NCBI GenBank assembly: GCA_015698045.1
Contig: BLAL01000228.1
Coordinates: 1,167,001-1,231,000, forward strand
Direction: 5' to 3'
From: Rhizophagus clarus
Lineage: Eukaryota > Glomeromycota > Glomeromycetes > Glomerales > Glomeraceae
DNA length: 64,000 nt
Shown piece after piece: positions 33,416-44,424 of this stretch. Under the pieces are notes generated by a model, which was not told the origin of the DNA, did not search any database, and worked only from the letters and a program-made list of their open reading frames with translations. Numbering within the stretch: position 1 is the first letter of the stretch; each line of letters begins with the position of its first letter. Made by a program: the position numbers and the translations under genes.

Positions 33416-36312
33416 ATGTCTAAAAACGTTGATTGGAATGAATGGATTGAAGATGCCATTTCTAAAAAACTTATTAAATATTATGAATACAAAGATTTTT
33501 CTAATATTCAAGAAATTGGTACCGGGGGTTTCGCAAAAGTTTGTCGTGCAAACTGGAAGAAATCTCATATCCGTTACGCATTAAAATCATTTATTAAAAT
33601 TGATAATGCTACAGTTAAAGCAATTGCTAGTGAGGTAATTATAATTTTATATTTCTTTAATATTTATTGTAATTATATAGTTTTTTTTTTTTTTTAATTC
33701 AACGTTTTTTTTACTGCCTAGATTCAACTCCATCGTGAAGTTGATCATCATGATAATGTCATCCGTTTTTATGGCGTCACAACTTCCATTAAAGGTATGA
33801 TAGCTTCGTCATATTATTTTATTTATAATATATAATGACTAATTAACTCATTTTTAAATTTTTCTTTTAAAAGAAAATCAAAGAAAAGAATATTCATTAG
33901 TAATAGAATATGCTGATAATGGTACCCTCCGAAACTATTTGAAAGAAAATTTTAAAAATCTCAATTGGGATGATAAATATAAACTTGCATTCCAATTAGT
34001 TCATGCAGTATCATGTTTACACGATGAGGGAATTATTCATCGTGATTTGGTAAATATTAATAATTTATATAGTATTTTATTTCAATGATTATTTTATCTT
34101 AATTAATTGTAATATTTTTATTTAATTTTTAATAGCACTCTAATAATGTGTTAGTACATCAGCATGCTGTTAAGCTATCAGATTTTGGCTTATCAAAAAG
34201 AATTGAGGAAACATCCAATTCTCAATCAAAAGTATTTGGATTAATTCCTTACACTGATCCAAGAAGTTTTAATGAAGATATAAAACCAAAATATTTATTA
34301 AATAAAAAAAGTGATGTTTATAGCATTGGCGTGTTATTATGGGAAATTTCTAGCGGTCGTCCTCCCTTTCATGATTGTATACCATATGGTATTGGTTTAG
34401 CTATAAAGATTTCACAAGGCCATAGAGAGACACCTATATCTGAAACGTCTAAAGACTATATAAAGATTTATACCGGTGTGTAAAATTACATTTAATAATA
34501 TGTTTATAAACAATATGATTTTAATTAATTAAAATATTGTTTTCTTTTATAGATTGTTGGAATATTGAACCTGATAATCGACCAACTATCAATCAAGTAA
34601 TTGATGAATTAAAAGCAGTTATAATAAAAGAAAACATAATTATAAAAGATTTTCACTTATATAATGATAACAAAGATATTATCCAATCATTAAATAATCA
34701 TCAGCCCAATTCAGATGCAGAAATTTTAGAAAATAATTATTATCATGAAAATTCATTACAAGTTATTGATTTCACCAAAACAAAAGAAATAGAATCTTCG
34801 ATGTTATCAAATAACCAAACTGAAAATGACTTTAACATAATAGTTAATGATATAATTAATATTCTTGAAAATAATAGTAATGAGATATGTAAACAGAAAG
34901 TTCTAAATTATCTTAATAATCAAAATATAACTTTGCAAGAATTAAATGATCTATTATTAAATAATCAAAATAATCCAAATTATATTTTTTTGCTTGGAGA
35001 ATTTAGTTATTTTGGAATTGGAACAGATATTAACAAGAAAAAGGCATTTGAATTATTTCAAAAGGCAGCAGATTTAGGAAATGCATTAGGAATGTATAAT
35101 TTAGGAGATTGTTATCTTAATGGAATTGAAACAGATATTGATAAGAAAAAGGCATTTGAATTATTTCAAAAGGCAGCAGATTTAGGAAATGCAAATGGAA
35201 TAATTAATTTAGGAAATTGTTATCTTGATGGAATTGGAACAGATATTGACAAGAAAAAGGCATTTGAATTATTTCAAAAGGCAGCAGATTTAGAAAATGC
35301 ACCAGGAATAAATAGTTTAGGATATTGTTATCTTGATGGAATTGGAACAGATATTAACAAGAAAAAGGCATTTGAATTATATCAAAAGGCAGCAGATTTA
35401 GAAAATGCACCAGGAATAAATAGTTTAGGAGGTTGTTATCTTAATGGAATTGGAACAGATATTGACAAGAAAAAGGCATTTGAATTATATCAAAAGGCAG
35501 CAGATTTAGAAAATGCACCAGGAATAAATAGTTTAGGATATTGTTATCAACATGGAATTGGAACAGATATTAACAAGAAAAAGGCATTTGAATTATTTCA
35601 AAAGGCAGCAGATTTAGAAAATGCACCAGGAATAAATAGTTTAGGATATTGTTATCAACATGGAATTGGAACAGATATTGACAAGAAAAAGGCATTTGAA
35701 TTATTTCAAAAGGCAGCAGATTTAGGAAATGCATATGGAATAAATAGTTTAGGATATTGTTATCAACATGGAATTGGAACAGATATTGACAAGAAAAAGG
35801 CATTTGAATTATTTCAAAAGGCAGCAGATTTAGGAAATGCATCAGGAATAAATAGTTTAGGAGGTTGTTATCAACATGGAATTGGAACAGATATTGATAA
35901 GAAAAAGGCATTTGAATTATTTCAAAAGGCAGCAGATTTAGGAAATGCAAATGGAATATTTAATTTAGGAGTTTGTTATAATAAAGGAATTGGAACAAAT
36001 ATTAACAAGAAAAAAGCATTTGAATTATTTCAAAAGGCAGCAGATTTAGAAAATGCACCAGGAATAAATAGTTTAGGAGGTTGTTATCTTAATGGAATTG
36101 GAACAGATATTGACAAGAAAAAGGCATTTGAATTATATCAAAAGGCAGCAAACTTAGAAAACAGTATAGCTCAATATAATCTTGCTTTTATGTATGAAAA
36201 AGGAAAAGGAATTATTAAAGATATAAGTAAAGCAATTTATTGGTATGAAAAATCAGCTGAACAGGGGGATCAAAATGCTCAAAATAAATTAAATAAATTA
36301 AAATTACAATAA
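33416..36312 (+). CDS. Protein kinase with C-terminal Sel1 repeats
   Basis: Five exons (33416-33634, 33722-33794, 33874-34049, 34136-34475, 34553-36312) give 855 residues; all introns are GT-AG and 77-87 nt. The kinase domain (about residues 28-290) is complete: glycine loop G-T-G-G-F-A-K-V, Y-A-L-K lysine, catalytic H-R-D-L with D155 and N-N, D-F-G at 172-174, K-S-D-V-Y-S-I-G-V-L-L-W-E and D-N-R-P. After a linker, eleven nearly identical 36-residue Sel1-like repeats (about 425-825; K-K-K-A-F-E-L-F-Q-K-A-A-D-L) and one diverged repeat with Y-W-Y-E-K-S-A-E-Q-G-D form a helical solenoid for protein binding. Such tyrosine-kinase-like kinases with Sel1 tails are abundant in Rhizophagus. The substrate is unknown. 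Repeat units differ by only a few bases, so the copy number may be unstable or mis-assembled. The start follows the conserved W-N-E-W-I-E leader. Confidence 0.93.
35020..36150 (+). repeat. 108-bp tandem repeat array inside the Sel1 region
   Basis: Ten to eleven head-to-tail 108-bp units encode the Sel1 repeats. Units differ mainly at a few codons (G-N-A-x / E-N-A-P, L-N-G / Q-H-G / L-D-G, I-N / I-D), in combinations that recur in non-adjacent units. This indicates recent unequal crossover or conversion. Confidence 0.9.
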
Positions 36313-36388
36313 ATGTAAAGTTTATGTATTTTTTAAATATTAAATTATAAAAATTTAAAATTATGAATAGTAGGGGGTGAATCTTATA

Positions 36389-36420
36389 AAATATTTGCCG
36401 CGTAAGCGGCAAAATTTTTT
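36389..36420. terminator. Small GC hairpin downstream of the kinase gene
   Basis: TTGCCGC-GTAA-GCGGCAA followed by a T run; a second short palindrome, TTCCATGGAA-like, lies at 36430-36451. They could be part of the 3' region or a tiny inverted-repeat element. No role is established. Confidence 0.3.
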
Positions 36421-36899
36421 TTACTGTAATCCATGGAAATTCCATGGAATTTGTAAATTCATGCCACTAATTAAAAAATACCAAATTTTAATCTATTAGT
36501 ATTACTTAAATTCTCATTAAATTAATTATAAATATTTTACTATTCAGTAGTTTATTATAAAAGTTCAGAGATTACAAAAATACTAAAATTACTATCATCT
36601 ATCAATTTTAGTTACTATATAGTAATAGAAAACAATAAACAATCCCTTTAATTTTAAAGTAGCCAATACTACGGACTAGTGATTACCAAATTCTATTATT
36701 ACCAGTTATATTTTATTATTAAAAGTTGATGATTCATAAGAATTAGAAAGTTTTTCTTAATGGATAATATATTGTAAGTAAAAAAACCAACCAAAATAAT
36801 AAAATTAAAAATCAAATTATAGAAGAATCTGTTTATAAACAATATTAAAGTCAAAGAAATTTTTTTAAAAAGTATATCTAAAAAACAAAAAACAATAAT
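36421..36899. other. Intergenic stretch without recognisable features
   Basis: AT-rich, nothing supported. Confidence 0.5.
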
Positions 36900-37290
36900 A
36901 TAAAATTAATCAACTTACTTGAAGTCATTTTACTGACCATTAAAATCAGATGACAATTTTAAGACCATTTGAATTTTTGATTTTATTTATTAGTATTAAA
37001 AATTTTAATTTTCGTATTTAAAATAGTAATGATACAACTGAAAATATAACAAAATTTTTAGAACTTCTCCAATCTCCACTATAATTGCAAATCGATCTCA
37101 TTCATTATTGTCGTTAAGATATCTTAATTATTCAAATACACTATTAAGTGTAATTTCAAAACTATGTAATTTTATTTCGTTGTTAATTAGTATACATGAA
37201 TGTAATGTTTTACCGTCATAACATAAGTATTGCATAATTTATTAATCAACTCTGGTAAATCTCCTGAAAATAACTTTGAACAAGTCGTAT
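36900..37290 (-). pseudogene. Relic of an F-box/leucine-rich family protein, middle part
   Basis: The minus strand from about 37285 reads C-S-K-L-F-S-G-D-L-P-E-L-I-N-K-L-C-N, then decays over stops into L-R-Y-L-N-D-N-N-E and similar pieces. (D/F)-L-P-E-L-I-x-K-L-(A/C) is a motif I know from the middle of the expanded Rhizophagus F-box proteins. Together with the C-terminal relic at 31385-32240 it suggests one old gene on this strand, now split by the kinase gene region, or two independent relics. Confidence 0.4.
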
Positions 37291-37639
37291 TATACGAATA
37301 GAGAGAGGGGGATTCCGAAATTCCAAAGTATAATATGGTTAAATTTATACGAATTTCGGAGCGGCAATTCTGTTTGTCACATTTACATCTGTTTCAGTAT
37401 ATATTTGGAAATGTGCAACAAATGATTGATCAATTAATCAAAGTACAGCGCAGTAACACATGTTCTAACAATCTACGATATGGCAGTAGATTAGAAATGA
37501 AAAAAATCCTTAAAATTTTAAGAAACAGATATCGGTTAAAAAAAACATAAATATAAAACAGTTAAAGTGTCGATAAACCTAGCAAGAAGCTCTCCCATCG
37601 TCTTTGATGTGGGTTTGCGAAGATTCAAAGGCGAGACAA
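37291..37639. other. Stretch with one unassigned frame
   Basis: A 71-codon frame at 37335-37550 (+), rich in Lys/Arg at its end (L-K-I-L-R-N-R-Y-R-L-K-K-T), has no recognisable family and no promoter clue. I leave it as doubtful. Confidence 0.3.
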
Positions 37640-37815
37640 AAACATTTATTTCATCATGAAAGCGGGAAATTGAGCCATTAAATTTGTACAATATTCTTAA
37701 AGTTTTACTTGAATTTACAAGTTACACTAATATAATCTGTATAAAGCATCAACATAAAAGGAAGAAAATCGGAATATTGAAGATGACTTTATTATAGAAT
37801 ATTATGAAGAATTTC
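37640..37815. pseudogene. Fragments of BTB-BACK-TLDc genes
   Basis: At 37665-37710 the minus strand matches the BACK segment around L-Q-E-F-C-T-N-L-M-A-Q. At 37766-37808 the plus strand reads E-D-D-F-I-I-E-Y-Y-E-E-F, like the last residues of TLDc. They are small pieces in opposite orientation. Confidence 0.4.
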
Positions 37816-38449
37816 ATGAATGTTTGTTAAATTTAAAGATGTCCATAGTTTGATATAAACGATAAAATAATGTACTGACTAAACATTTCCATATTAAATT
37901 TTTTTTTAAAAATACATTAACAACTAAAATGTTCCATTCTCTAATAAGTCGCTGTAGGCTGTATGTAAATTAGATATGTTCTGATTAATAAATAAAATTT
38001 TTTGGTTTTTGCTGAAAATTTAATCGTTGAATAGGAAGTTACCTTTGGTTTTTTTTTAATAATGGATTTGACCGCTGGTTTAAGACTTATACTGCATTAA
38101 TTATTCTTTCTGTGCTGAAAATCTCCAATTTTAACTGTTAAGAGAGATTAATAACTACAAACGAAGGGTTTCTATTGTTCTTTAAGTTGTAATTCCTATT
38201 TAATTACGTTGTTTAAAAATTGAGAAAGTAATATATTATAAACTTTTATTATTATAAAAAACTGTAATTTTGTCTCTTTGATTTATTTCCTATTTCACTC
38301 ATTAATATAGTGTTGGTGATTGAAATAAAATTTTTAAATTTATTTCAAGAAATTAGTCATATCTTTATCATACAATAATGATCTAGATTCTAGAATTTTT
38401 TAAAACATAGAAATACCATCTATTATAATTTCAGTTAAAAAGTATATTT
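37816..38449. other. Intergenic stretch without recognisable features
   Basis: AT-rich, nothing supported. Confidence 0.5.
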
Positions 38450-40488
38450 TTATCTCAAAATTTGAAATACTTCGTAATCTTCTATAGAAAATTTATCTTC
38501 AACATCTCTTATCTTCTTTTCATAAAAATTCTTTTTTACAGTAAGTTGTATCATAATCCACAGTTTCAGCAGAAGAATATATAAAAATATCATGTCCGAA
38601 TTGTGGCTCAACTCTACGACCATAACATGTTGCATTACTTGTAATTTGTACATTACTAATGATTCAACCTTTAACATCATTATTTTTAAAAGAAAAAATA
38701 AAACTTTTACCCAAGTATTAGAAGATTCCCATATTAACGGATTATATCCACCGATAGTCTCCTTTGTTCCTTTTATTTTAATGAACGTAACAGTTTTGGG
38801 TTTATTATTGCATAATTCATGAAATTTCTTAGGTGTAAATCCATCCCGACTTCCCCTTAATAGTAATTTAAATTTATATGATTCTTTCAAATGTGCAAAA
38901 TTATTGATATCCATTTTATCAATTGTCTGGAAATAGTTTTAACAATACTTAAATTTGTAACAATTTTTGAATCAATAATTCTTTCAATTTTATTTTCATC
39001 CGGTTTACTATCAGGATCCATGTATGAATTTATTATATCTTCGTAAAGTTGTCGGTTCAAGAGTTTTTGGTATGGACGAACACTTTGTAAGAATTCTTTA
39101 GATGGCAAACTAAAAAATCTGATTAATGGTAAACAATGTTGTAGAGTATTTTCCATTTTTTTGAAATCATCATCAGACCAAGTTATTGGATCTGGAATGA
39201 GATTTGGATTTTGTGCAAGTCCCCATTTTAATACATGTTCCCAAACTTCAACCTCTTTCATTTGTAAACCATCCCTTTTAATAAGTGAAATTAAAGATTT
39301 TTCAGAAAGTGATGTGAAGTTAAATGACGAAAGTATTTTCTCGGGAGATTGAACCATTAAATTTATGCAAAATTCTTGAAGTTTTACTAAATTATTAAAT
39401 TTTGAGCTAATTTGTTGAGTAAATCCAAAATTTTGTATTATAAATATTTTTGTAAATAATCGACTAGTTCTTGAAGATAGAGCTCGTTTGCAACGACTAA
39501 AACTTCAAGAAAAACTGAAGAGTTATGTGCATTTAACGAAAGAATACCACCATAAATGTACCTATATTACAAAATTAATAAATATTAGAAAAACAATATA
39601 TTATACTTTATAAAGAATGTTAATAAAATATCTTACTCTAAAATAATTTGAAATATTTCTGGTAAAATATTTGGCAATTTAATATGAACTAAGTCATTAC
39701 CCTTATTCTTTTTGTTGGAAGTTAAAATACGCCGTAAATATGGAGAACGGTAACACAAAATATTCATGTGAGCACGAAATATTTTTACGTTAGGATCTTC
39801 TCTAACTTCAATTGAAATATCATAATATTCATTATCTTTTAGTAATTCAATGTAATCCCTATAAAAAATAAATGTCCGGAAAATGTCCACTTTTTTGGTA
39901 CATGTCTGACACACTTCTGATACTTAAAATTTTGACATGTCCTAACTTTGTCCTGAATTCGTCCAGTATTTGTTCGGTATAAAATTTTGGACAAATTCTG
40001 GACAGTTAAACCTGGACAAATTCTGGACATAGTAAAAAAACGAGATAGACAAATTCCGGACATGAAAAAGTTCAGGACAAATTCTGGATACTATTTCCAA
40101 AAAAGGATAAATTAATTTGTAAAAAAATGCAAAAAGCACAAAACTGACATTCAAAACCTTTTCTGTCGTACTAATTAAAATTGCAGAGCAGGCAAAAATA
40201 CTATATATCTATGATATAAAAATTTTGGGTTAAGGAATAATGATGATCATCTATCCATTGATCATCTTTTGTGGCAAAATTTTACGAAAATACATTTCTG
40301 GACAATTTCAGGACAAATTCCTAATATCCCGAAAATGCAGTGTTTTCGGAACAGTTTCCGGACACACAGTGTCCAGAATTTCCGGACAATATTTTAGAAT
40401 TTTTTTCCAGACATTTTCTGGACATTATCCGGACACTTATTTTTTATAGGGAATTTTGACTTAATTTTGAAAAAAATTGAATAGACAT
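38450..40488 (-). pseudogene. Broken BTB-BACK-TLDc gene (copy 7), with a MITE in exon 1
   Basis: The gene reads from an ATG at 40486-40488 (M-S-I-Q-F-F, K-L-S-Q-N), is interrupted by MITE family 1 at 39857-40451, and continues Y-I-E-L-L-K-D-N-E-Y-Y-D to the exon-1 end near 39636. Exon 2 starts near 39560 with Y-I-Y-G-G. Besides the insertion, a deletion removes about ten codons near 39437 (after Q-K-Y-L), frames change near 38900 (before the I-N-N-F-A-H-L-K segment) and twice between 38540 and 38705 in the TLDc domain, so no full product is possible. Its closest intact relative is copy 6 (28990-30492), with the same E-S-Y-K variant and the same last residues, Q-I-L-R. The promoter box is still present. 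Confidence 0.85.
39857..40451 (-). mobile_element. MITE family 1, copy 2, inserted in a BTB exon
   Basis: It has the same CCCTATAAAAAATAA ends as 5434-6082, reversed, and is 595 bp long. The target trinucleotide AAT is duplicated at 39854-39856 and 40452-40454. Removing the element and one AAT restores the exon sequence seen in the paralogues (TGTAATTTTGAC), which proves the boundaries. It is rich in TGTCCRGAAW motifs and close in sequence to copy 1, so both moved within a similar period. Confidence 0.92.
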
Positions 40489-40570
40489 TTTTTTTAATTT
40501 AACGTACGGAAGAAAGAAAATTTTTATAATAATTTACACATGGACAAATTAAATATTGATGTACAGAGTA

Positions 40571-40585
40571 ATGCGCTAACTTGCG
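40571..40585 (-). promoter_or_regulatory. Upstream box of broken copy 7
   Basis: Minus strand CGCAAGTTAGCGCAT, 83 bp before the former ATG: a decayed version of the box (TTGGCGTAA changed to TTAGCGCAT). Confidence 0.45.
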
Positions 40586-40796
40586 GTTTGTCTTATCAGG
40601 TATTTGTCTATTTATTTTGTCACGAATGAAAATCATTGTTACGATTGTTGACATATCAGACCTATCGAAATGTTGAATATACAAAGAAATAAGAGTTATT
40701 GGATAGAGATGTTAGAATATCATCGAACTGCAACTAGGTAATTTTGTAGATACCCAAGATTATGCTTAGTATAAACAAACTCAATAAGCTATAATT

Positions 40797-41962
40797 TTAA
40801 CGACAAAATTTGATATACTGTATGTGATATAATGACGGATGTAATGTGTCTAATATTTTACAAATATTTATGAAAAAAAAAAATATTATAAACATATAAT
40901 AGAACTAAATAAATAACTTACAAACTATATTATTAAATAATATTTAAAGAAATTAGTTAGATTAAATTATAAACTATAATAAATATGTAATAATAGAATA
41001 CGACTTACTATCTAAAATAAATTACCAAATAATTTTTAAATAAAGAATTTAGTTAGTGTAAATTATTATAAATTATATGTAAATACTATATAAATATAGT
41101 AATAATAGAATTAAATAAATAAATCATAACTTACGATCTATGATAAATCACCAAATAATTTTTTAAATAAAGAAATTAGTCAGATTAAACCATTTGTAAA
41201 TATTATATATGAATATGTAATAATAAAATACAACTTACCAACTAAAATAAATTACAAAATGATTTATAAATAAAGAACATAGTTAATTAAATCAATAAAT
41301 GACGGAAATATAGATAACATATAATTCACTCCCTGTAGTAAGTATTATTTATTAATTAATTAGATGAAAATATTATTACAAAATATATATTGTAATTAAA
41401 TATCACTTGCAATCTAACCATGCATTTAAGTAAAGAGAGTATAATTTGTTTGTATTACATGTGAATATTATACAATAAATAGTATAGTATAATTAAATAA
41501 ATTTAGTTATCTGGATAGTATATATATATATATATATATATAAAAAAAAAAAAAAAAGCTGATAACTTACCAATTATAATATATATAATAAATTATTAAA
41601 GTTATATAAAATAACAAAATCATTATTACTTAATTATAAAAATTATAAGATGGTTTATCAACTTACTAGCTAAATATTTAAATTGCATGTGAATATTTAC
41701 AGTATATAAGATATAATAATGTTTGAATTATTTGCAACAATTTTTGTTTAATAATTGAGTATATTATATTTTACCTTTAGATTCCTTGGCGTTATTTGAA
41801 ACTAATTTTATTAAATTGGTAATAATTTCGTTAGTGTTACTTGGAACTAATTTTATCATATTGGCAAATTTGTTTTGAAAGTTTTCTAATAATTCTAACT
41901 TTCTATTAAATAATCATGCTATATGTAATATGTTTTTTACCTTCATTTTTATTGCAAGCCAT
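40797..41962 (-). CDS. Candidate micro-exon gene (array of 3-nt exons between repeated introns)
   Basis: Exon 1 (41941-41962; M-A-C-N-K-N-E) and exon 2 (41775-41894; E-L-L-E-N-F-Q-N-K-F-A-N-M-I, later N-L-I-K-L-V-S-N-N-A-K-E) form an open helical start with a 46-nt intron. Downstream, eight sites show acceptor AG, exactly three nucleotides, then a donor (mostly GTAAGT): 41667-41669, 41571-41573, 41411-41413, 41330-41332, 41239-41241, 41135-41137, 41009-41011 and 40922-40924. Site 2 has AA instead of AG; site 3 has a GC donor; site 4 has GTGAAT. Spacing is 81-160 nt and the intron bodies resemble each other. A last exon (40797-40849) keeps the frame to TAA, giving about 72 residues. The alternative is a non-coding tandem repeat of an intron. 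The product is unrecognised. Confidence 0.35.
40905..41700. repeat. Degenerate ~100-bp tandem repeat
   Basis: Units contain, in top-strand order, 'aacttac' + three bases + 'cta', then 'aataaatta(c)', 'aataattttt(t)aaataaag(a)a' and 'tagt(t)ag'. The clearest four lie at 40915-41280; those at 41320-41700 are more diverged. A (TA)n run at 41519-41542 with a following A run lies inside one unit. Confidence 0.75.
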
Positions 41963-42840
41963 TGTTATCAAATTTCTTCTTAATAAGATAATTTTTCTTT
42001 ATTAAACCATTTTTTAGGCATAATATTTATGTAAAATGCAACTATGCAATCAGTTTATCACAATCACTGCATGTATGACACTTCATTATTGCTAAAAGTG
42101 GTTAAAGGCGTAACTTATTATTTTTAGCGTTAACCGTGAGAATTCCATATCAAAATATCAAAATACTCAAGGATTATTGGATGAGGGAGTAGTCACAGGA
42201 CCGAATGATTGGATGAAAATGGGCTACATAGTGACCGATATAGCCCCACATGCATCCAATAAAATATATAAGCCTTTTATATATACTTTCCTATAAAAAT
42301 TTTCATTTACATATTTTTTTATTCCACTTTAACATATCAATTATATAAATCATGCAATATTGTTATGCTTAATAAAAATATCGGTCTATGCATGATCTTA
42401 TTTGGCTGAACGATAATGTTTTTATTTATTTTGTATTTATTTATATTTATTTACAATATTAATTATTTCTCTGGTATCAATAAAATATAAATAATGATTA
42501 TAATTAACAAAAAATGAAAAGAACAATTTGATTGCGAAATAAAAAATTTCAGAAATGAAAAAATATGAATAAGAAAATCCAAAGACAGAACCTATAAAAT
42601 AAAAAAGTTAATGTTAGCAAATATTACAGGGAAAAATAAATATATTTCTGGATACATAAAAAACAAAAAATGATGAATTTTGAATGAAACTTATCATTTT
42701 TAAATTCATAACTTGTAAACTATTAACTCTCTATGCATTAGTGTTAGTTTACTAGTTACACAGTTTTACATAATGTTAAGCGACCTGCCCATGCTTACAG
42801 TACGTTCTATTATGTAATCACCAAAATGTGGATGTGGATG
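41963..42840. other. Intergenic stretch between divergent genes
   Basis: No gene. At 42178-42255 short phrases (ATTGGATGAGGGAGTAGTCAC ... ATGCATCCAAT) give a weak inverted repeat of about 80 bp with 8-bp ends, possibly a small MITE. Nothing else stands out. Confidence 0.4.
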
Positions 42841-42857
42841 ATGCGGATTGGCGTAAC
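42841..42857 (+). promoter_or_regulatory. Upstream box of copy 8
   Basis: ATGCGGATTGGCGTAAC, a full match to TGCRGRTTGGYGTAAY, about 90 bp before the ATG at 42947. Confidence 0.65.
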
Positions 42858-42946
42858 TCAGCATAGCAGATCATTAATTAATACGAAACAATTATAAAGA
42901 TTGTCCCCCTCCCAATTTAATTTTATTTTTAAAAAACATAAACAAA

Positions 42947-44424
42947 ATGTCTACCCAATTTTTTTCAAAATTAAGTCAAAATTATATTGAATTATTGGAA
43001 GATAATGAATATTATGATCTTACTGTTGAAGTCGGTGAAGATCCCAACGTGAAAATCTTTCGTGCCCATATGAACATTTTGTGTCATCGTTCTCCATATT
43101 TACGACGAATTTTATCTTCAAATACAAATAAAAGCAATAATGGTTTAATCAATATTCAATTACCAAATATATCATCAGGAGCCTTTAAAATTATTTTAAG
43201 GTGAGTTTATAATCTTATACAATAATAAATACAAACACTATAATTTTAAATGATAATATCTTTAATAGGTATATTTATGGTGGTATTCTTTCATTAAATG
43301 AGCAAGACACTTCAGAAATTTTTAACGTTTTATTGGCTGCAGATGAATTATTGCTTCAAGAATTAGTTGATCATTTACAAAAATATTTGATTGAAAATAA
43401 ATCTGAATGGATGGAGCAACATTTTGAATTCACTCATCGAACAAGTTTTCAATTTAATTCTTTAATAGAACTTCAACAATTTTGTACAGATTTTATGGTA
43501 AAATCTCCAGAGAAAATATTTAAATCATTAGATTTTATATCAATTTCTGAAAAATCTTTAGTTCAATTTATTAAAAGAGATGATTTACAGATGAGAGAAA
43601 TCGAAGTTTGGGAACACGTACTAAAATGGGGTCTTGCGCAAAATTCTACACTTAAATCAGATCCTACGAGTTGGTCAGATGATGATTTTAAAACAATGGA
43701 AAATATTTTACACCATTGTTTGCCTTTAATCAGATTTTTTAGTTTATCATCTAAAGAATTCTTACAAAAAGTTCGTCCTTATAAAAAACTCTTAAAATGT
43801 AAACTTTATGAAGATTTAGAAGATTCTTATATGGACCCTGATATTAAACCTAATGAAAATATTTTATTACCTAGAAATATTGAATTCGATGGGATTATCA
43901 ATTCGAATATTGTTAATTTAAATATTGTTTCAATTATTTCAAGATGGATTGATAAAATAGATGTGAACAATAATTTTTCTCATTTAAGAGAATTATATTT
44001 ACCATACAAATTTGAATTGTTATTTAGAGGGAGTCAAGAAGGATTCGATATTAGAAAGTTTCATGAATTATGTGATGGTAAACCTAATACCGTTACTTTT
44101 ATTAAATTGAAAGATTTTAAAGAGATTCTTGGTGGATATAATCCTTTAAAATGGACATCTTTGGGCGTTTATGATGAAACTAAAGACAGTTTTATTTTTT
44201 CTTTTAAGAATGATGATATTAAAACTGCGATTATTAGTAATGTACAAGATGCAAAACATGCAGTAGCTAATAACTCTAATCACGGTCCACAATTTGGGAA
44301 CGACATTTTTGTGTTTCCTAATTATATTTATTATAATAAGAATATTTATGATAAAATGTTGAGAGATACTACAGGAGACTTTACTATAGAAGACTATGAA
44401 GTATTTAGAACCGTAAGGAGATAA
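42947..44424 (+). CDS. BTB-BACK-TLDc protein (copy 8)
   Basis: Exons 42947-43200 and 43269-44424 with a 68-nt phase-2 intron (AG|GTGAGT ... AATAG|G), 469 residues: the shortest intact member. BTB about 17-118, BACK about 148-248, TLDc about 292-468. Front and BACK are almost the same as copy 4 (H-F-E-F-T-H-R-T-S-F-Q-F-N). In TLDc the usual R-G-S-R-D-G-F-T-P-K-K is changed to R-G-S-Q-E-G-F-D-I-R-K, and the end is E-V-F-R-T-V-R-R, so this TLDc surface has diverged while the frame is intact. Adaptor function is inferred from domains only. Confidence 0.92.

Noticed and set aside
35570-35950. 126-codon minus-strand frame across the Sel1 region
   Set aside because: It repeats the 108-bp unit in antisense and exists only because the array lacks stops in that frame. 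The plus strand is clearly coding.
36389-36420. Rho-independent terminator
   Set aside because: The hairpin plus T run looks like one, but the genome is eukaryotic and such termination is not expected for protein genes. It is kept only as a structural note.
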